From contig NZ_BMHI01000008.1 in the NCBI RefSeq assembly GCF_014640635.1, positions 62,001 to 126,000 on the forward strand: a stretch of DNA of 64,000 bases, read 5' to 3'. Within the stretch, counting starts at the first letter, position 1. Each line of letters starts with the position of its first letter. Below are positions 9,968 to 18,951 of the stretch, piece after piece. The translations under genes and the position numbers were made by a program. The stretch comes from Flexivirga endophytica. GTDB taxonomy: Bacteria; Actinomycetota; Actinomycetes; Actinomycetales; Dermatophilaceae. The notes beneath the pieces were generated by a model. The model was not told the origin of the DNA, did not search any database, and saw only the letters and a program-made list of their open reading frames with translations.

Positions 9968-10546
9968 ATGTCATCGTCGGACACGCACACGTCGTTGCGT
10001 GATCTGGCAGCGGCTGCGCGAGATGGCGATGCGGCCGCGACCAATGAACTCATGGCGGCCGTCCACCAACTGGCCGTGCGATATGCGCGCGGCAAGCTGG
10101 GTCCGTTCTCGGCCGCCGCCGATGCCGCGGCGGATGCGGCGCAGGAGGTGTGCGTGGCCGTGCTGACCGCCCTGCCTCGTTACACCGACCGCGGCGCGCC
10201 GTTCGAGGCGTTCGTCTACCGCATCGCCGCCAACAAGGTGGCCGACGTGCAGCGTGGCGTCATCCGTCGCCCCACTCCGACCGATGAGTTGCCCGAGACC
10301 GTCGATGAGACGCCGGGCCCGGAGGAGTGCGCCGTCGCGGACGAGCAGTCGGCGCAGGTATGGGCGCTGCTGGACCGGTTGTCACCGCAGCACCGCGAGA
10401 TCCTCACCCTGCGAGTCGCGGTCGGATTGTCCGCCGACGAGACGGCCGACGCGCTGGGGACGACCCCTGGCGCCATACGCGTCGCACAGCACCGGGCACT
10501 GGCCCGGCTGCGCGGGTTCCTCGGGGACGCGGAGAGCGCGCCGTGA
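9968..10546 (+). CDS. sigD: RNA polymerase sigma factor, SigD type
   Basis: ECF-like sigma-70 factor, about 192 aa. Region 2 contains AAQEVCVAVLTALPRY and FVYRIAANKVADVQR, which closely match what I recall of M. tuberculosis SigD; region 4 is LSPQHREILTLRVAVGLSADE and PGAIRVAQHRAL. Neighbours (groEL upstream, anti-sigma and guaB downstream) are also those of sigD. Start uncertain: ATG 9968 gives a compact protein with a weak ribosome site. In-frame GTG 9830 sits 7 nt after TACTCT (9817-9822) and could be a leaderless start adding 46 residues. The stop overlaps the anti-sigma start (GTGA at 10543). Confidence 0.9.
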   Translation: MSSSDTHTSLRDLAAAARDGDAAATNELMAAVHQLAVRYARGKLGPFSAAADAAADAAQEVCVAVLTALPRYTDRGAPFEAFVYRIAANKVADVQRGVIRRPTPTDELPETVDETPGPEECAVADEQSAQVWALLDRLSPQHREILTLRVAVGLSADETADALGTTPGAIRVAQHRALARLRGFLGDAESAP

Positions 10547-11412
10547 CGCCCAACATCGACGACATACGGCGTGACGACGAGTTGCTCGATGCGCTCGGCA
10601 ATCGCCGGGCGCCGCGCCATACCGATGCGACGACCGACACCCTCTCCTCCTGGGTGCGCGAGATCGACGCACCGGACCGGCCGGCCCCTGCCGGACGCTA
10701 TGCCCGGACCAAACGCGCTCCGATGCGTGCCGGCGTCGTCGCGGCGATCGCCGTTGCGGCGTTGTCGATGTCCGGGGTGGCGGCCGCAGTCGGTGGGGTC
10801 TCCGGGCTGACCCGGGTGGCCGAGCAGTTCGGCTTCTCCCATCGCAGCGCCGACTTCGGATCGGGAGCGGCAGCGGGTCCCGAGAGCACCAACGCCGCGG
10901 TGTCTACGGCTGCACCGGTCGGCCCGGGGTCGACCACCGAGGACAGCAGCACCAGCACGACGACCAGCGCGCAGAGCTCGACGTCGCGCACGCCGCACCG
11001 TGTGCTGCCCGGCACCGTCATCTCGAAGCACCATCGGGCGGGCCGCACCGCGCCCCCTCGCTGGCCCGCGACCACGGTGAGTTCGCCGCCGTCAGCGACG
11101 GCGAAGTCGTCCTCGACGTCGTCGTCCACCGCCAGTTCGAGGCCGAGCTCCACGACGAGCTCGACATCGAGTTCGTCGGCTTCGGATTCGCCCTCGAGCA
11201 GCAAATCGGGCAGCCCCTCGGCGTCGTCGACGACACGACCGACGCACCCACCGAAGCCGACCCGGACCCCGAAGCCGACCCGGACCCCGAAGCCGACCAC
11301 GTCGAGCACTACGCCGCCGTCGTTCTCCAGCAGCGCGACGTCGTCGAGCAGTGAGTCGCCGAGCACGAGTTCGAGTGACTCGGGTCCGAGTGACTCACCC
11401 AGCAGCGACTGA
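10543..11412 (+). CDS. Anti-sigma factor of RsdA type (SigD partner), single-pass membrane protein
   Basis: About 289 aa. Residues 1-60 are cytoplasmic and hold a short acidic segment, DDIRRDDELLDALGNRR, like the sigma-binding N-terminus of RsdA. One transmembrane segment spans about residues 62-85. The remaining 200 residues are Ser/Thr/Pro-rich, presumably outside the cell, with KPTRTP repeats. In mycobacteria RsdA holds SigD at the membrane until proteolysis releases it. Translational coupling to sigD (GTGA overlap) fits that role. The extracellular tail is low complexity and probably spans or senses the wall. Confidence 0.82.
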   Translation: MTPNIDDIRRDDELLDALGNRRAPRHTDATTDTLSSWVREIDAPDRPAPAGRYARTKRAPMRAGVVAAIAVAALSMSGVAAAVGGVSGLTRVAEQFGFSHRSADFGSGAAAGPESTNAAVSTAAPVGPGSTTEDSSTSTTTSAQSSTSRTPHRVLPGTVISKHHRAGRTAPPRWPATTVSSPPSATAKSSSTSSSTASSRPSSTTSSTSSSSASDSPSSSKSGSPSASSTTRPTHPPKPTRTPKPTRTPKPTTSSTTPPSFSSSATSSSSESPSTSSSDSGPSDSPSSD

Positions 11413-12990
<1,578 letters not shown>

Positions 12991-12991
12991 T

Positions 12992-13087
12992 TCGCCGACA
13001 GGCTCACAAAGGCACCGAGAGGCTCAGAACGACCGGTTTCGGTGCTCGTTCTGAGCCTGTCGGCGTTCACGTGCGCCTCTCGGCGAG
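12992..13087. repeat. Intergenic palindromic element, family A copy 1
   Basis: CGCCGACAGGCTCA (12993-13006) pairs with TGAGCCTGTCGGCG (13052-13065). A second left arm, GGCTCAGAACGA (13021-13032), pairs with TCGTTCTGAGCC (13046-13057), so two left arms compete for one right arm. GCCTCTCGG at 13075-13083 also pairs with CCGAGAGGC at 13015-13023. It lies between two convergent genes. A related copy is at 33416-33514. Confidence 0.85.
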
Positions 13088-13093
13088 GACGGG

Positions 13094-14341
13094 TCAGGGG
13101 ACCCAGACCAACGCATCACCGACGAGCCGTTGGGTTCCGCCGCTCCCGCTGGGAGTGTTGAGCGCTCCTGTCGGTGAGGCGAGGGTCGTGGAACCGCCGC
13201 CGTCGAGGTTGGTCGCGTCGGAGAGTCCCAGTGACTTCGCGACTGCGGCCGTCTCGGCGATCGTCGTGCCGACGCTGGTCGCCATCCGGCCGTCGATCGT
13301 GATGAGGGAGATGCGACCGTCCGGGGTGCGTCCGATGATCGTGCGCGGGTTCCGGTCGAACATGCTGCCCGTCCCGCTCGGTGCGACGATCTCACCACCG
13401 GCGACGAGGCGGTAGCGGCCGTTCACGCCATACGTCGAGCGAGTCAGCAGCACCGCGCGACCCTGTTCGTCGCTGAGCGACTGCTTCAACCGGAAGCACG
13501 TGCGCCGGTTCGCCAGCACAGCAAGGGCAGTCGCGTCGGAGCCGGTCGCCTGGATCGCGGTCTGTCCGGCGGCCAGGCTCGTGCCACGGCTCGCGGTGGC
13601 CCGTAGGACGCACCCGTTCCGCCCGAGCACGACCTCCTCGCCAGGCCCGGAGGGCGTTGATGCGCCGAATTCTGTTGTGATCCAGTCAGATTCGCCCTGC
13701 TCGTCACACGGGACATCCGTGGTGCAACCTGCCGGGACAGCCGGTGGGTGATTGATGCCGTCGAGGGCGAAGGCCGCGCCGGTGCTTCTGTTGACCACCT
13801 TGCCGGACCACTGGGTGCGTCCGAAGGTCATCGCCCCGGAGCGTGCATCGAAGACGACATCCTGCTCGGCGTTGTCGGTGGTCGGCTCGGAGAGCAGTTT
13901 TCCGCCATACACGCCGAGCCCGACGGGATCGCCCGGGTAGTCCTTGTTCGCGGTGTAGGTGAAGAAGGACGCGTTGGTGCCGATCAGCCCGCCGGAGGAC
14001 GCCACGAGGTCGGAGACCCGGTCGCCGGTGGCGATGTCCTTGCCGTAGGTCGCTTCCAGTCGGCCGTGCGCCGTGTGCGGGTCGATCAGGAGCTGATTGA
14101 CGACCCACGGTCCCTGGTCGGTCGTGTTGTAGTCGGCCGGATCGGCCGGTGTGGTGCCGCGGACGATGTGCGTCCACGTAACACCACGGGCGAGGGTCGT
14201 CGTCGAACGGGTTTCGGTCAGATTCGATGCGCCGAGCGGCAACGTCGGTGGTCGGCCGGAAGTGCTGGCGCTCGCGGCCGGCGCCGCTGCTGCGGTGAGG
14301 ATGAGGACTGCGGCGATGACGGTCGTGCGGTTTCGGGTCAT
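13094..14341 (-). CDS. Secreted phosphodiester glycosidase family protein (NAGPA/DUF2233-like)
   Basis: About 415 aa with a clear Sec signal peptide: MTRNRTT, a hydrophobic stretch, then PAASAS. The mature part has NASFF, a mid-domain DGRISLITIDGR and the signature LDGGGSTTLA near the C-terminus, all typical of the family that includes the mammalian uncovering enzyme. Such bacterial proteins are thought to cut phosphodiester-linked sugars on wall polymers or exopolysaccharides; the substrate here is unknown. ATG 14341 is preferred over GTG 14359 because it places the basic residues directly before the hydrophobic core. Confidence 0.85.
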   Translation of the reverse strand: MTRNRTTVIAAVLILTAAAAPAASASTSGRPPTLPLGASNLTETRSTTTLARGVTWTHIVRGTTPADPADYNTTDQGPWVVNQLLIDPHTAHGRLEATYGKDIATGDRVSDLVASSGGLIGTNASFFTYTANKDYPGDPVGLGVYGGKLLSEPTTDNAEQDVVFDARSGAMTFGRTQWSGKVVNRSTGAAFALDGINHPPAVPAGCTTDVPCDEQGESDWITTEFGASTPSGPGEEVVLGRNGCVLRATASRGTSLAAGQTAIQATGSDATALAVLANRRTCFRLKQSLSDEQGRAVLLTRSTYGVNGRYRLVAGGEIVAPSGTGSMFDRNPRTIIGRTPDGRISLITIDGRMATSVGTTIAETAAVAKSLGLSDATNLDGGGSTTLASPTGALNTPSGSGGTQRLVGDALVWVP

Positions 14342-14404
14342 GGCTCGAACATCCCGCACCGCTCGGGCGCGGCGAGTGACAGCGACGTGAACGTTGGGTG
14401 GTGC

Positions 14405-15931
14405 TCAGCCGGCGGTGTCGCGCAGCTCGCGCTTGAGGATCTTGCCGGAGGCGTTGCGCGGCAGGTCGTCGACGAACTCGACGCGCTTGGGCACCTTGAA
14501 CGGCGCCAGGCCGGTCCGGGCGTGCGCGACGATTTCGTCCGCGGTGACCTCGCCCTTGGTGACGACGTATGCCGTCACCATCTCGATCCACTTCTCGTCC
14601 GGCACACCGACGACCGCGACCTCGGCGACCGCCGGGTGTGTGTAGAGGACGTCCTCGATCTCCCGGGACGCGACCATCACGCCACCGGTGTTGATGACGT
14701 CCTTGATCCGGTCGACCACGAAGACGTAGCCCTGCTCGTCGCGCCGGACGAGGTCGCCGGAATGGAACCAACCGCCCTCGAAGGCTGCTGCTGATGCGTC
14801 CGGGTTGTCCCAGTAGCCATCGCACAACTGCGGCGATCGGTAGACGATCTCACCCTGGTCACCCGCCGGAACCTCGTTGCCCTCACCGTCGATGACGCGT
14901 GCCTCCACGAAGAGCACCGGCCGACCGGCGCTGTCCGGCCGGTCGGCATGCTCATCCGGGCCGAGAACCGTTGCCAGAGGGCCGATCTCGGACTGTCCGA
15001 AGCAGTTGTAGAAGCCCAGGCCGGGGGAGCGGTCCTGCAGTCGGCGCAGCACGGGCACAGGCATGATCGAGGCTCCGTAGTAGGCACGGCGCAGGTCACC
15101 GAGGCCGAGCCGGTCGAAGTCGGGGTGGTTGGCCAGCGCCACCCACAGGGTCGGCGCAGCGAAGAACGCCCGATGACCGTCCGCCGACAGGCGTCGCAGA
15201 ATGTCGTCGGGCGCGGGCACCTCCAGGATCGTGCTGCTGCTGCCCACCATCAGGCCGGGCAGGACGAAGACGTGCATCTGCGCCGAGTGGTAGAGCGGCA
15301 TCACGTGCAACGTCTCGTCGTCCGCGGCGAAGTCGAGCGCCTGGACACAACTGATGTATTCGCTGAGCAGTGCCCGGTGCGTCATGACCGCGCCTTTGGG
15401 CGCCGAGGTCGTGCCCGAGGTGTAGAGCAGCTGGACGACGGTGTCGTCGCTCGACCCCGAAAACACCTGCGGCGTCTCAGGATCCGCGGTGCCCCCAAGC
15501 GCCACCTGCAGCACGGAGCTCTCGCCACGCAATGGCAGGACCATGTGCGGTGCGTGCTCCACGCCCGCAAGCCGCCCCTGCAGGGCCTCGTCGACGAGGA
15601 TCGCTGAACTGCCGGACTGGTCCAGCAGGTAGTCGAGTTCGCGCGCGACCAGGTTGTAGTTGATCGGGACGTGCACCAGACCCGCCCGCGAACAGGCGAG
15701 GAACGCCACGACATACACGTCGGAGTTCTTCCCGTATGCCGCCACCCGCGCACCCGGCTCGAGCTGGAGCGACCTCAGGTATGCCGCCACCGCGTCGACC
15801 GCGCGGTCGAGCTCGGCATACGTCCAGACGCGGTCCTCGAACCGCAGCGCGACCCGGTCGCCGAAGCGGCTCGCGGACCGGCGGATGACGTCGTCGACAG
15901 TGTTGCTCTGGGCGTGCGCGAGATCGCTCAT
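14405..15931 (-). CDS. Acyl-CoA synthetase (AMP-forming), FadD-like
   Basis: Activates a carboxylic acid to its CoA thioester through an acyl-adenylate, 508 aa. The P-loop-like motif reads YTSGTTSAPKGAV (a Ser replaces the usual Gly after TSGTT). The hinge region is GWFHSGDLVRRDEQGYVFVV followed by DRIKDVI, and the C-terminal lysine lies in NASGKILKREL. These are hallmarks of fatty-acid or short-chain acyl-CoA ligases; substrate cannot be read from the sequence. Single gene, divergent from the MFS pump with a tandem repeat between them. Confidence 0.92.
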   Translation of the reverse strand: MSDLAHAQSNTVDDVIRRSASRFGDRVALRFEDRVWTYAELDRAVDAVAAYLRSLQLEPGARVAAYGKNSDVYVVAFLACSRAGLVHVPINYNLVARELDYLLDQSGSSAILVDEALQGRLAGVEHAPHMVLPLRGESSVLQVALGGTADPETPQVFSGSSDDTVVQLLYTSGTTSAPKGAVMTHRALLSEYISCVQALDFAADDETLHVMPLYHSAQMHVFVLPGLMVGSSSTILEVPAPDDILRRLSADGHRAFFAAPTLWVALANHPDFDRLGLGDLRRAYYGASIMPVPVLRRLQDRSPGLGFYNCFGQSEIGPLATVLGPDEHADRPDSAGRPVLFVEARVIDGEGNEVPAGDQGEIVYRSPQLCDGYWDNPDASAAAFEGGWFHSGDLVRRDEQGYVFVVDRIKDVINTGGVMVASREIEDVLYTHPAVAEVAVVGVPDEKWIEMVTAYVVTKGEVTADEIVAHARTGLAPFKVPKRVEFVDDLPRNASGKILKRELRDTAG

Positions 15932-16000
15932 GCGGCCACTTCACCACAGAGCGCGGCGGCGGGGGACCGGTTTCGGTCGAGTGCCGGAGTGCCGCTTGCC

Positions 16001-16228
16001 GTGCACAAGTCTCCCCAGTGTCGAGCTGTGTGCGGATATGCCGGTTCGTACCGTGCACAAGTCTCCCCAGTGTCGAGCTGTGTGCGGATATGCCGGTTCG
16101 TACCGTGCACAAGTCTCCCCAGTGTCGAGCTGTGTGCGGATATGCCGGTTCGTACCGCGCACAAGTCTCCCCAGTGTCGAGCCGTGTGCGGAGACGCCGG
16201 TCGGCGACGTACGCGACCTGACACTGGG
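16001..16228. repeat. 52-bp tandem repeat, four units, with a trailing inverted arm
   Basis: The gap 15932-16310 has no gene. Units start with GTGCACAAGT at 16001, 16053 and 16105 and are essentially identical; a fourth, diverged unit starts GCGCACAAGT at 16157. Each contains CCCAGTGTC. The block ends with GACACTGGG at 16220-16228, the reverse complement of that core. There are no spacers, so this is not CRISPR. It lies between divergent genes. Confidence 0.92.
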
Positions 16229-16272
16229 TCGACAAATGCACGGCCGGAACTCGTGCGCGGCGCTCGGGTGGC

Positions 16273-16303
16273 TTGAGCTCAAGTCGACTTGAGGCCATAG
16301 CCT
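16273..16303 (+). promoter_or_regulatory. SoxR-like box in a 19-bp-spaced promoter for the MFS pump
   Basis: CTCAAGTCGACTTGAG (16278-16293) is a perfect 16-bp palindrome; with its flanks it matches the enterobacterial soxbox (CCTCAAGTTAACTTGAGG) at 15 of 18 positions. It sits between TTGAGC (16273-16278) and TAGCCT (16298-16303), spaced 19 bp, the long spacing used by MerR-family activators. The start codon GTG 16311 is 7 nt beyond the -10, so the message would be leaderless. Confidence 0.65.
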
Positions 16304-16310
16304 TCACGGA

Positions 16311-17702
16311 GTGAGCGACAGTCCGTGGACACCGATCCGGCGTATGACGCTGATCGGCGTCGTCCTGCTGGAGGTGCTCGTCGCCTTCGAGCAGATCGCG
16401 GTGGCGACGGCCATGCCCACCGCCGCCAAGGAGTTGGACGGGCTGGCCATCTACCCGGTGGTGTTCGCGGTGCCGCTCGCGACAGCCGTGCTGGCGATGG
16501 TGATCGCCGGACCGTGGGCGGACGCCATCGGTCCACGAGTAGTGGTCATGACCGGAGTCGGCCTCTTCGTGGGCGGGCTGTTGATCGCAGGCTCGGCGCA
16601 GTCGATGACCATGCTGATCATCGGCCGGTCCGTGCAGAGTGTCGGTGGCGGTTTCGACAGCGTCGCGCTCTACGTGCTGATCGCCATGGCATTCCCGGAG
16701 ACGCTGCGACCGAAGATCTTCATGAGCATCTCCGCGGCGTGGGTCGCACCGTCGCTGTTCGGTCCGCCGCTCGCGGGCTATCTGGCCACCAACGTCTCCT
16801 GGCGATGGGTCTTCTGGATCGGTGCCTCGCTCGCCATACCCGCACTGGTGCTGCTGTTGCCTGCGATGCGCCGACTGCCGGACGTGGTGCGTGAGCAGGA
16901 ACCGGCGGTGCGGGTACGACGGCGACTGGTCGCAGCAGGCGCAGCCGCGCTGGGATCCGTGGCCCTGTCGGTCGCGGCCGATCGTCCGATGCTGCCGGCG
17001 GTGGTGCTCGCCATCGGTGGCCTGGTGCTGCTCGTGGTCTCCGTGCCGAAGCTGGTGCCGCCCGGCACGATCCGCGGACAGCGCGGTATGCCGTCCATCA
17101 TCGCGACCCGGGCCCTCCTCGGCGCTGCGTTCCTCGGGACCGACATCTACCTGCCGCTGATGCTCACCCGCCAGCACGGCATGGGCGCCACCGAGGCAGG
17201 AGTCGTGCTGACCGTCGGCGCGTTGTCATGGAGCCTCGGGGCGTGGATCGCCGGGCGGCGCAGCACCTACGCGGACCAGCGGCGGCTGGCGCGAACCGGC
17301 CTGGTGTTGCTGACGATCGGGATCTCTGTCGCACTGTCGGCCGCGTGGCCGACCACCCCGTCGTGGGTGCTGTATGGCGCGTGGCTCGTCGGCGGTGGCG
17401 GTATCGGCCTGGCGTACTCGCCACTCACGGTCCTGCTGATGGGTATGTCGGCACCCGACGAGCAGGGTCGCAACGCGTCATCGCTGCAGACTGCCGAGAT
17501 GCTGACGACCTCCGTGCTGCTCGCGGTGTCCGCGATCGTCTTCGGCGGGCTGACGCCGCACTCGCACGTCGCCGCCTTCGTCAGCGGCCTGGTGCTCGCG
17601 ATCCTGGCGGCGCTGCTCGGCGTCGTCGTGTCACACCGCCTGGAGCCGGTCACGCCGGCGCGAGCCGCCAAGGAGGCGTATGTCGTGGCCGGCGACCAGT
17701 AG
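16311..17702 (+). CDS. MFS efflux transporter
   Basis: 463 aa, polytopic inner-membrane protein with the length and hydrophobic pattern of a 12-helix major facilitator. TM1 ends in VATAMPTAAKEL, resembling the TALPTIAxxL motif of drug:H+ antiporters. Arg-rich cytoplasmic loops follow, and GRSVQSVGGG is the motif-C-like helix 4/5 region. Likely exports drugs or redox-active compounds, a reading strengthened by the SoxR-like box directly upstream. Substrate unknown. Start GTG 16311 agrees with the promoter position. Confidence 0.88.
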   Translation: MSDSPWTPIRRMTLIGVVLLEVLVAFEQIAVATAMPTAAKELDGLAIYPVVFAVPLATAVLAMVIAGPWADAIGPRVVVMTGVGLFVGGLLIAGSAQSMTMLIIGRSVQSVGGGFDSVALYVLIAMAFPETLRPKIFMSISAAWVAPSLFGPPLAGYLATNVSWRWVFWIGASLAIPALVLLLPAMRRLPDVVREQEPAVRVRRRLVAAGAAALGSVALSVAADRPMLPAVVLAIGGLVLLVVSVPKLVPPGTIRGQRGMPSIIATRALLGAAFLGTDIYLPLMLTRQHGMGATEAGVVLTVGALSWSLGAWIAGRRSTYADQRRLARTGLVLLTIGISVALSAAWPTTPSWVLYGAWLVGGGGIGLAYSPLTVLLMGMSAPDEQGRNASSLQTAEMLTTSVLLAVSAIVFGGLTPHSHVAAFVSGLVLAILAALLGVVVSHRLEPVTPARAAKEAYVVAGDQ

Positions 17703-17750
17703 CCGACAGCCGAACTGCGGACCGTCCGGCCCGTCCGTCCGCCGGATCGG

Positions 17751-17756
17751 TAGCCT
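17751..17756 (+). promoter_or_regulatory. Likely -10 element of a leaderless guaB3 transcript
   Basis: TAGCCT ends 6 nt before GTG 17763, with no ribosome-binding site. Same hexamer and spacing as at the MFS gene (16298). No convincing -35. Confidence 0.4.
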
Positions 17757-17762
17757 GCTCTG

Positions 17763-18884
17763 GTGACTGAGATCGAGATCGGCCGAGGCAAGCGGGGCCG
17801 CCGCGCATACTCCTTCGACGACATTGCGATCGTGCCGTCGCGCCGCACGCGCGACCCGCAGGACGTGTCCGTCGGATGGCAGATCGACGCCTACCACTTC
17901 GATCTGCCGGTCGTGGCAGCGCCGATGGACTCGGTGATGAGCCCGGCGTCCGCGATCGAGCTCGGCAAGCTCGGCGGTCTACCGGTCCTCGACCTCGAAG
18001 GTCTGTGGACCCGTTACGAGAGCCCCGAGCCGCTGCTGCGCGAGATCGCCCAGCTGGACCCCGCGCAGGCCATCTCCCGCATGCAGGAGATCTACCGGGA
18101 GCCGATCCGACCCGACCTGATCACCCTGCGGCTCAACGAGATTCGCGAGGCCGGGGTCACCACCGCCGGCGCGCTGTCACCGCAGCGGACCCAGGAGCAC
18201 TGGAAGACCGTCGTCGACGCCGGTGTCGACCTGTTCGTCATACGCGGCACCACCGTGTCGGCCGAGCACGTCAGCGGTCGCGCCGAGCCGCTGAACCTCA
18301 AGCGCTTCATCTACGAGTTGGACGTGCCGGTCATCGTCGGAGGCGTCGCGACCTACACGGCCGCACTGCACCTGATGCGCACCGGTGCGGCCGGTGTGCT
18401 GGTCGGCTTCGGCGGAGGAGCGGCGCACACGACCCGCCGCGCCCTCGGCATCCACGTGCCGATGGCGACCGCGGTCGCCGACGTCGCCGCGGCCCGCCGC
18501 GACTACATGGACGAGACCGGCGGCCGTTACGTCCACGTCATCGCCGACGGCGGCATGGGACTGTCCGGTGACATCGTCAAGGCCTTCGCCTGCGGCGCCG
18601 ACGCCGTGATGCTCGGTGCGTCGCTCGCGCGTTCCACCGACGCACCCGGCAACGGATTCCACTGGGGCAGCGAGGCGCATCACGAGGCGCTGCCGCGCGG
18701 TGAGCGTGTCGAGGTCGGCACCGCCGGGACGCTCGAGCAGATCCTCACCGGGCCCGCGCAGAGCGCCGACGGCACCACCAACCTGGTCGGCGCGCTGCGC
18801 CGGGCGATGGCCACCACCGGCTACTCCGAGCTCAAGGAGTTCCAGCGCGTCGAGACGCTGGTCGCGCCATACCAGCGTTCCTAG
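17763..18884 (+). CDS. guaB3: GuaB3 family IMP dehydrogenase-related protein
   Basis: 373 aa TIM-barrel protein of the IMPDH/GMP reductase superfamily without CBS domains. Begins GRGKRGRRAYSFDDIAIVPS. The loop that carries the catalytic cysteine in IMPDH (GPGSICTTR) reads GFGGGAAHTTR here, with His near residue 222 in place of Cys. The barrel motif IADGGMGLSGDIVKAFACGADAVMLG (split as IADGGMG and FACGADAVMLG) is kept. The family is widespread in Actinobacteria, where as far as I know its reaction is unresolved. Ordinary IMPDH chemistry is unlikely without the Cys. Synteny with guaB, the GMC oxidoreductase and guaA is as in mycobacteria. Confidence 0.93.
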   Translation: MTEIEIGRGKRGRRAYSFDDIAIVPSRRTRDPQDVSVGWQIDAYHFDLPVVAAPMDSVMSPASAIELGKLGGLPVLDLEGLWTRYESPEPLLREIAQLDPAQAISRMQEIYREPIRPDLITLRLNEIREAGVTTAGALSPQRTQEHWKTVVDAGVDLFVIRGTTVSAEHVSGRAEPLNLKRFIYELDVPVIVGGVATYTAALHLMRTGAAGVLVGFGGGAAHTTRRALGIHVPMATAVADVAAARRDYMDETGGRYVHVIADGGMGLSGDIVKAFACGADAVMLGASLARSTDAPGNGFHWGSEAHHEALPRGERVEVGTAGTLEQILTGPAQSADGTTNLVGALRRAMATTGYSELKEFQRVETLVAPYQRS

Positions 18885-18951
18885 TTACGGGCGGGTAAGA
18901 AGCTCAACGCTCCCCACCCACTGTGAGCGCCGCCACGTTACTCTTGGGTAA
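18885..18951 (+). promoter_or_regulatory. Two TTAC-N6-GTAA palindromes before the aldehyde dehydrogenase operon
   Basis: TTACGGGCGGGTAA (18885-18898) and TTACTCTTGGGTAA (18938-18951) share the same outline and lie 53 bp apart, about five helical turns. The second covers a possible -10 (TACTCT, 18939-18944) and touches the ATG at 18951, so a bound repressor would block transcription. The regulator is not in the window. Confidence 0.45.

Noticed and set aside
9944-9969. GTAACG-N16-CGAT as a SigD-type autoregulatory promoter
   Set aside because: It resembles what I recall of a SigD consensus, but transcription would start after ATG 9968, which conflicts with the chosen start; too uncertain to claim.
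16001-16208. Possible CRISPR array
   Set aside because: Repeat units are directly adjacent with no spacers, and no cas genes are near.
15477-17177. Long minus frame containing the 52-bp repeats and overlapping two genes
   Set aside because: Runs across the acyl-CoA synthetase and MFS genes; composition is that of a shadow frame. The repeat-encoded peptide has no support.
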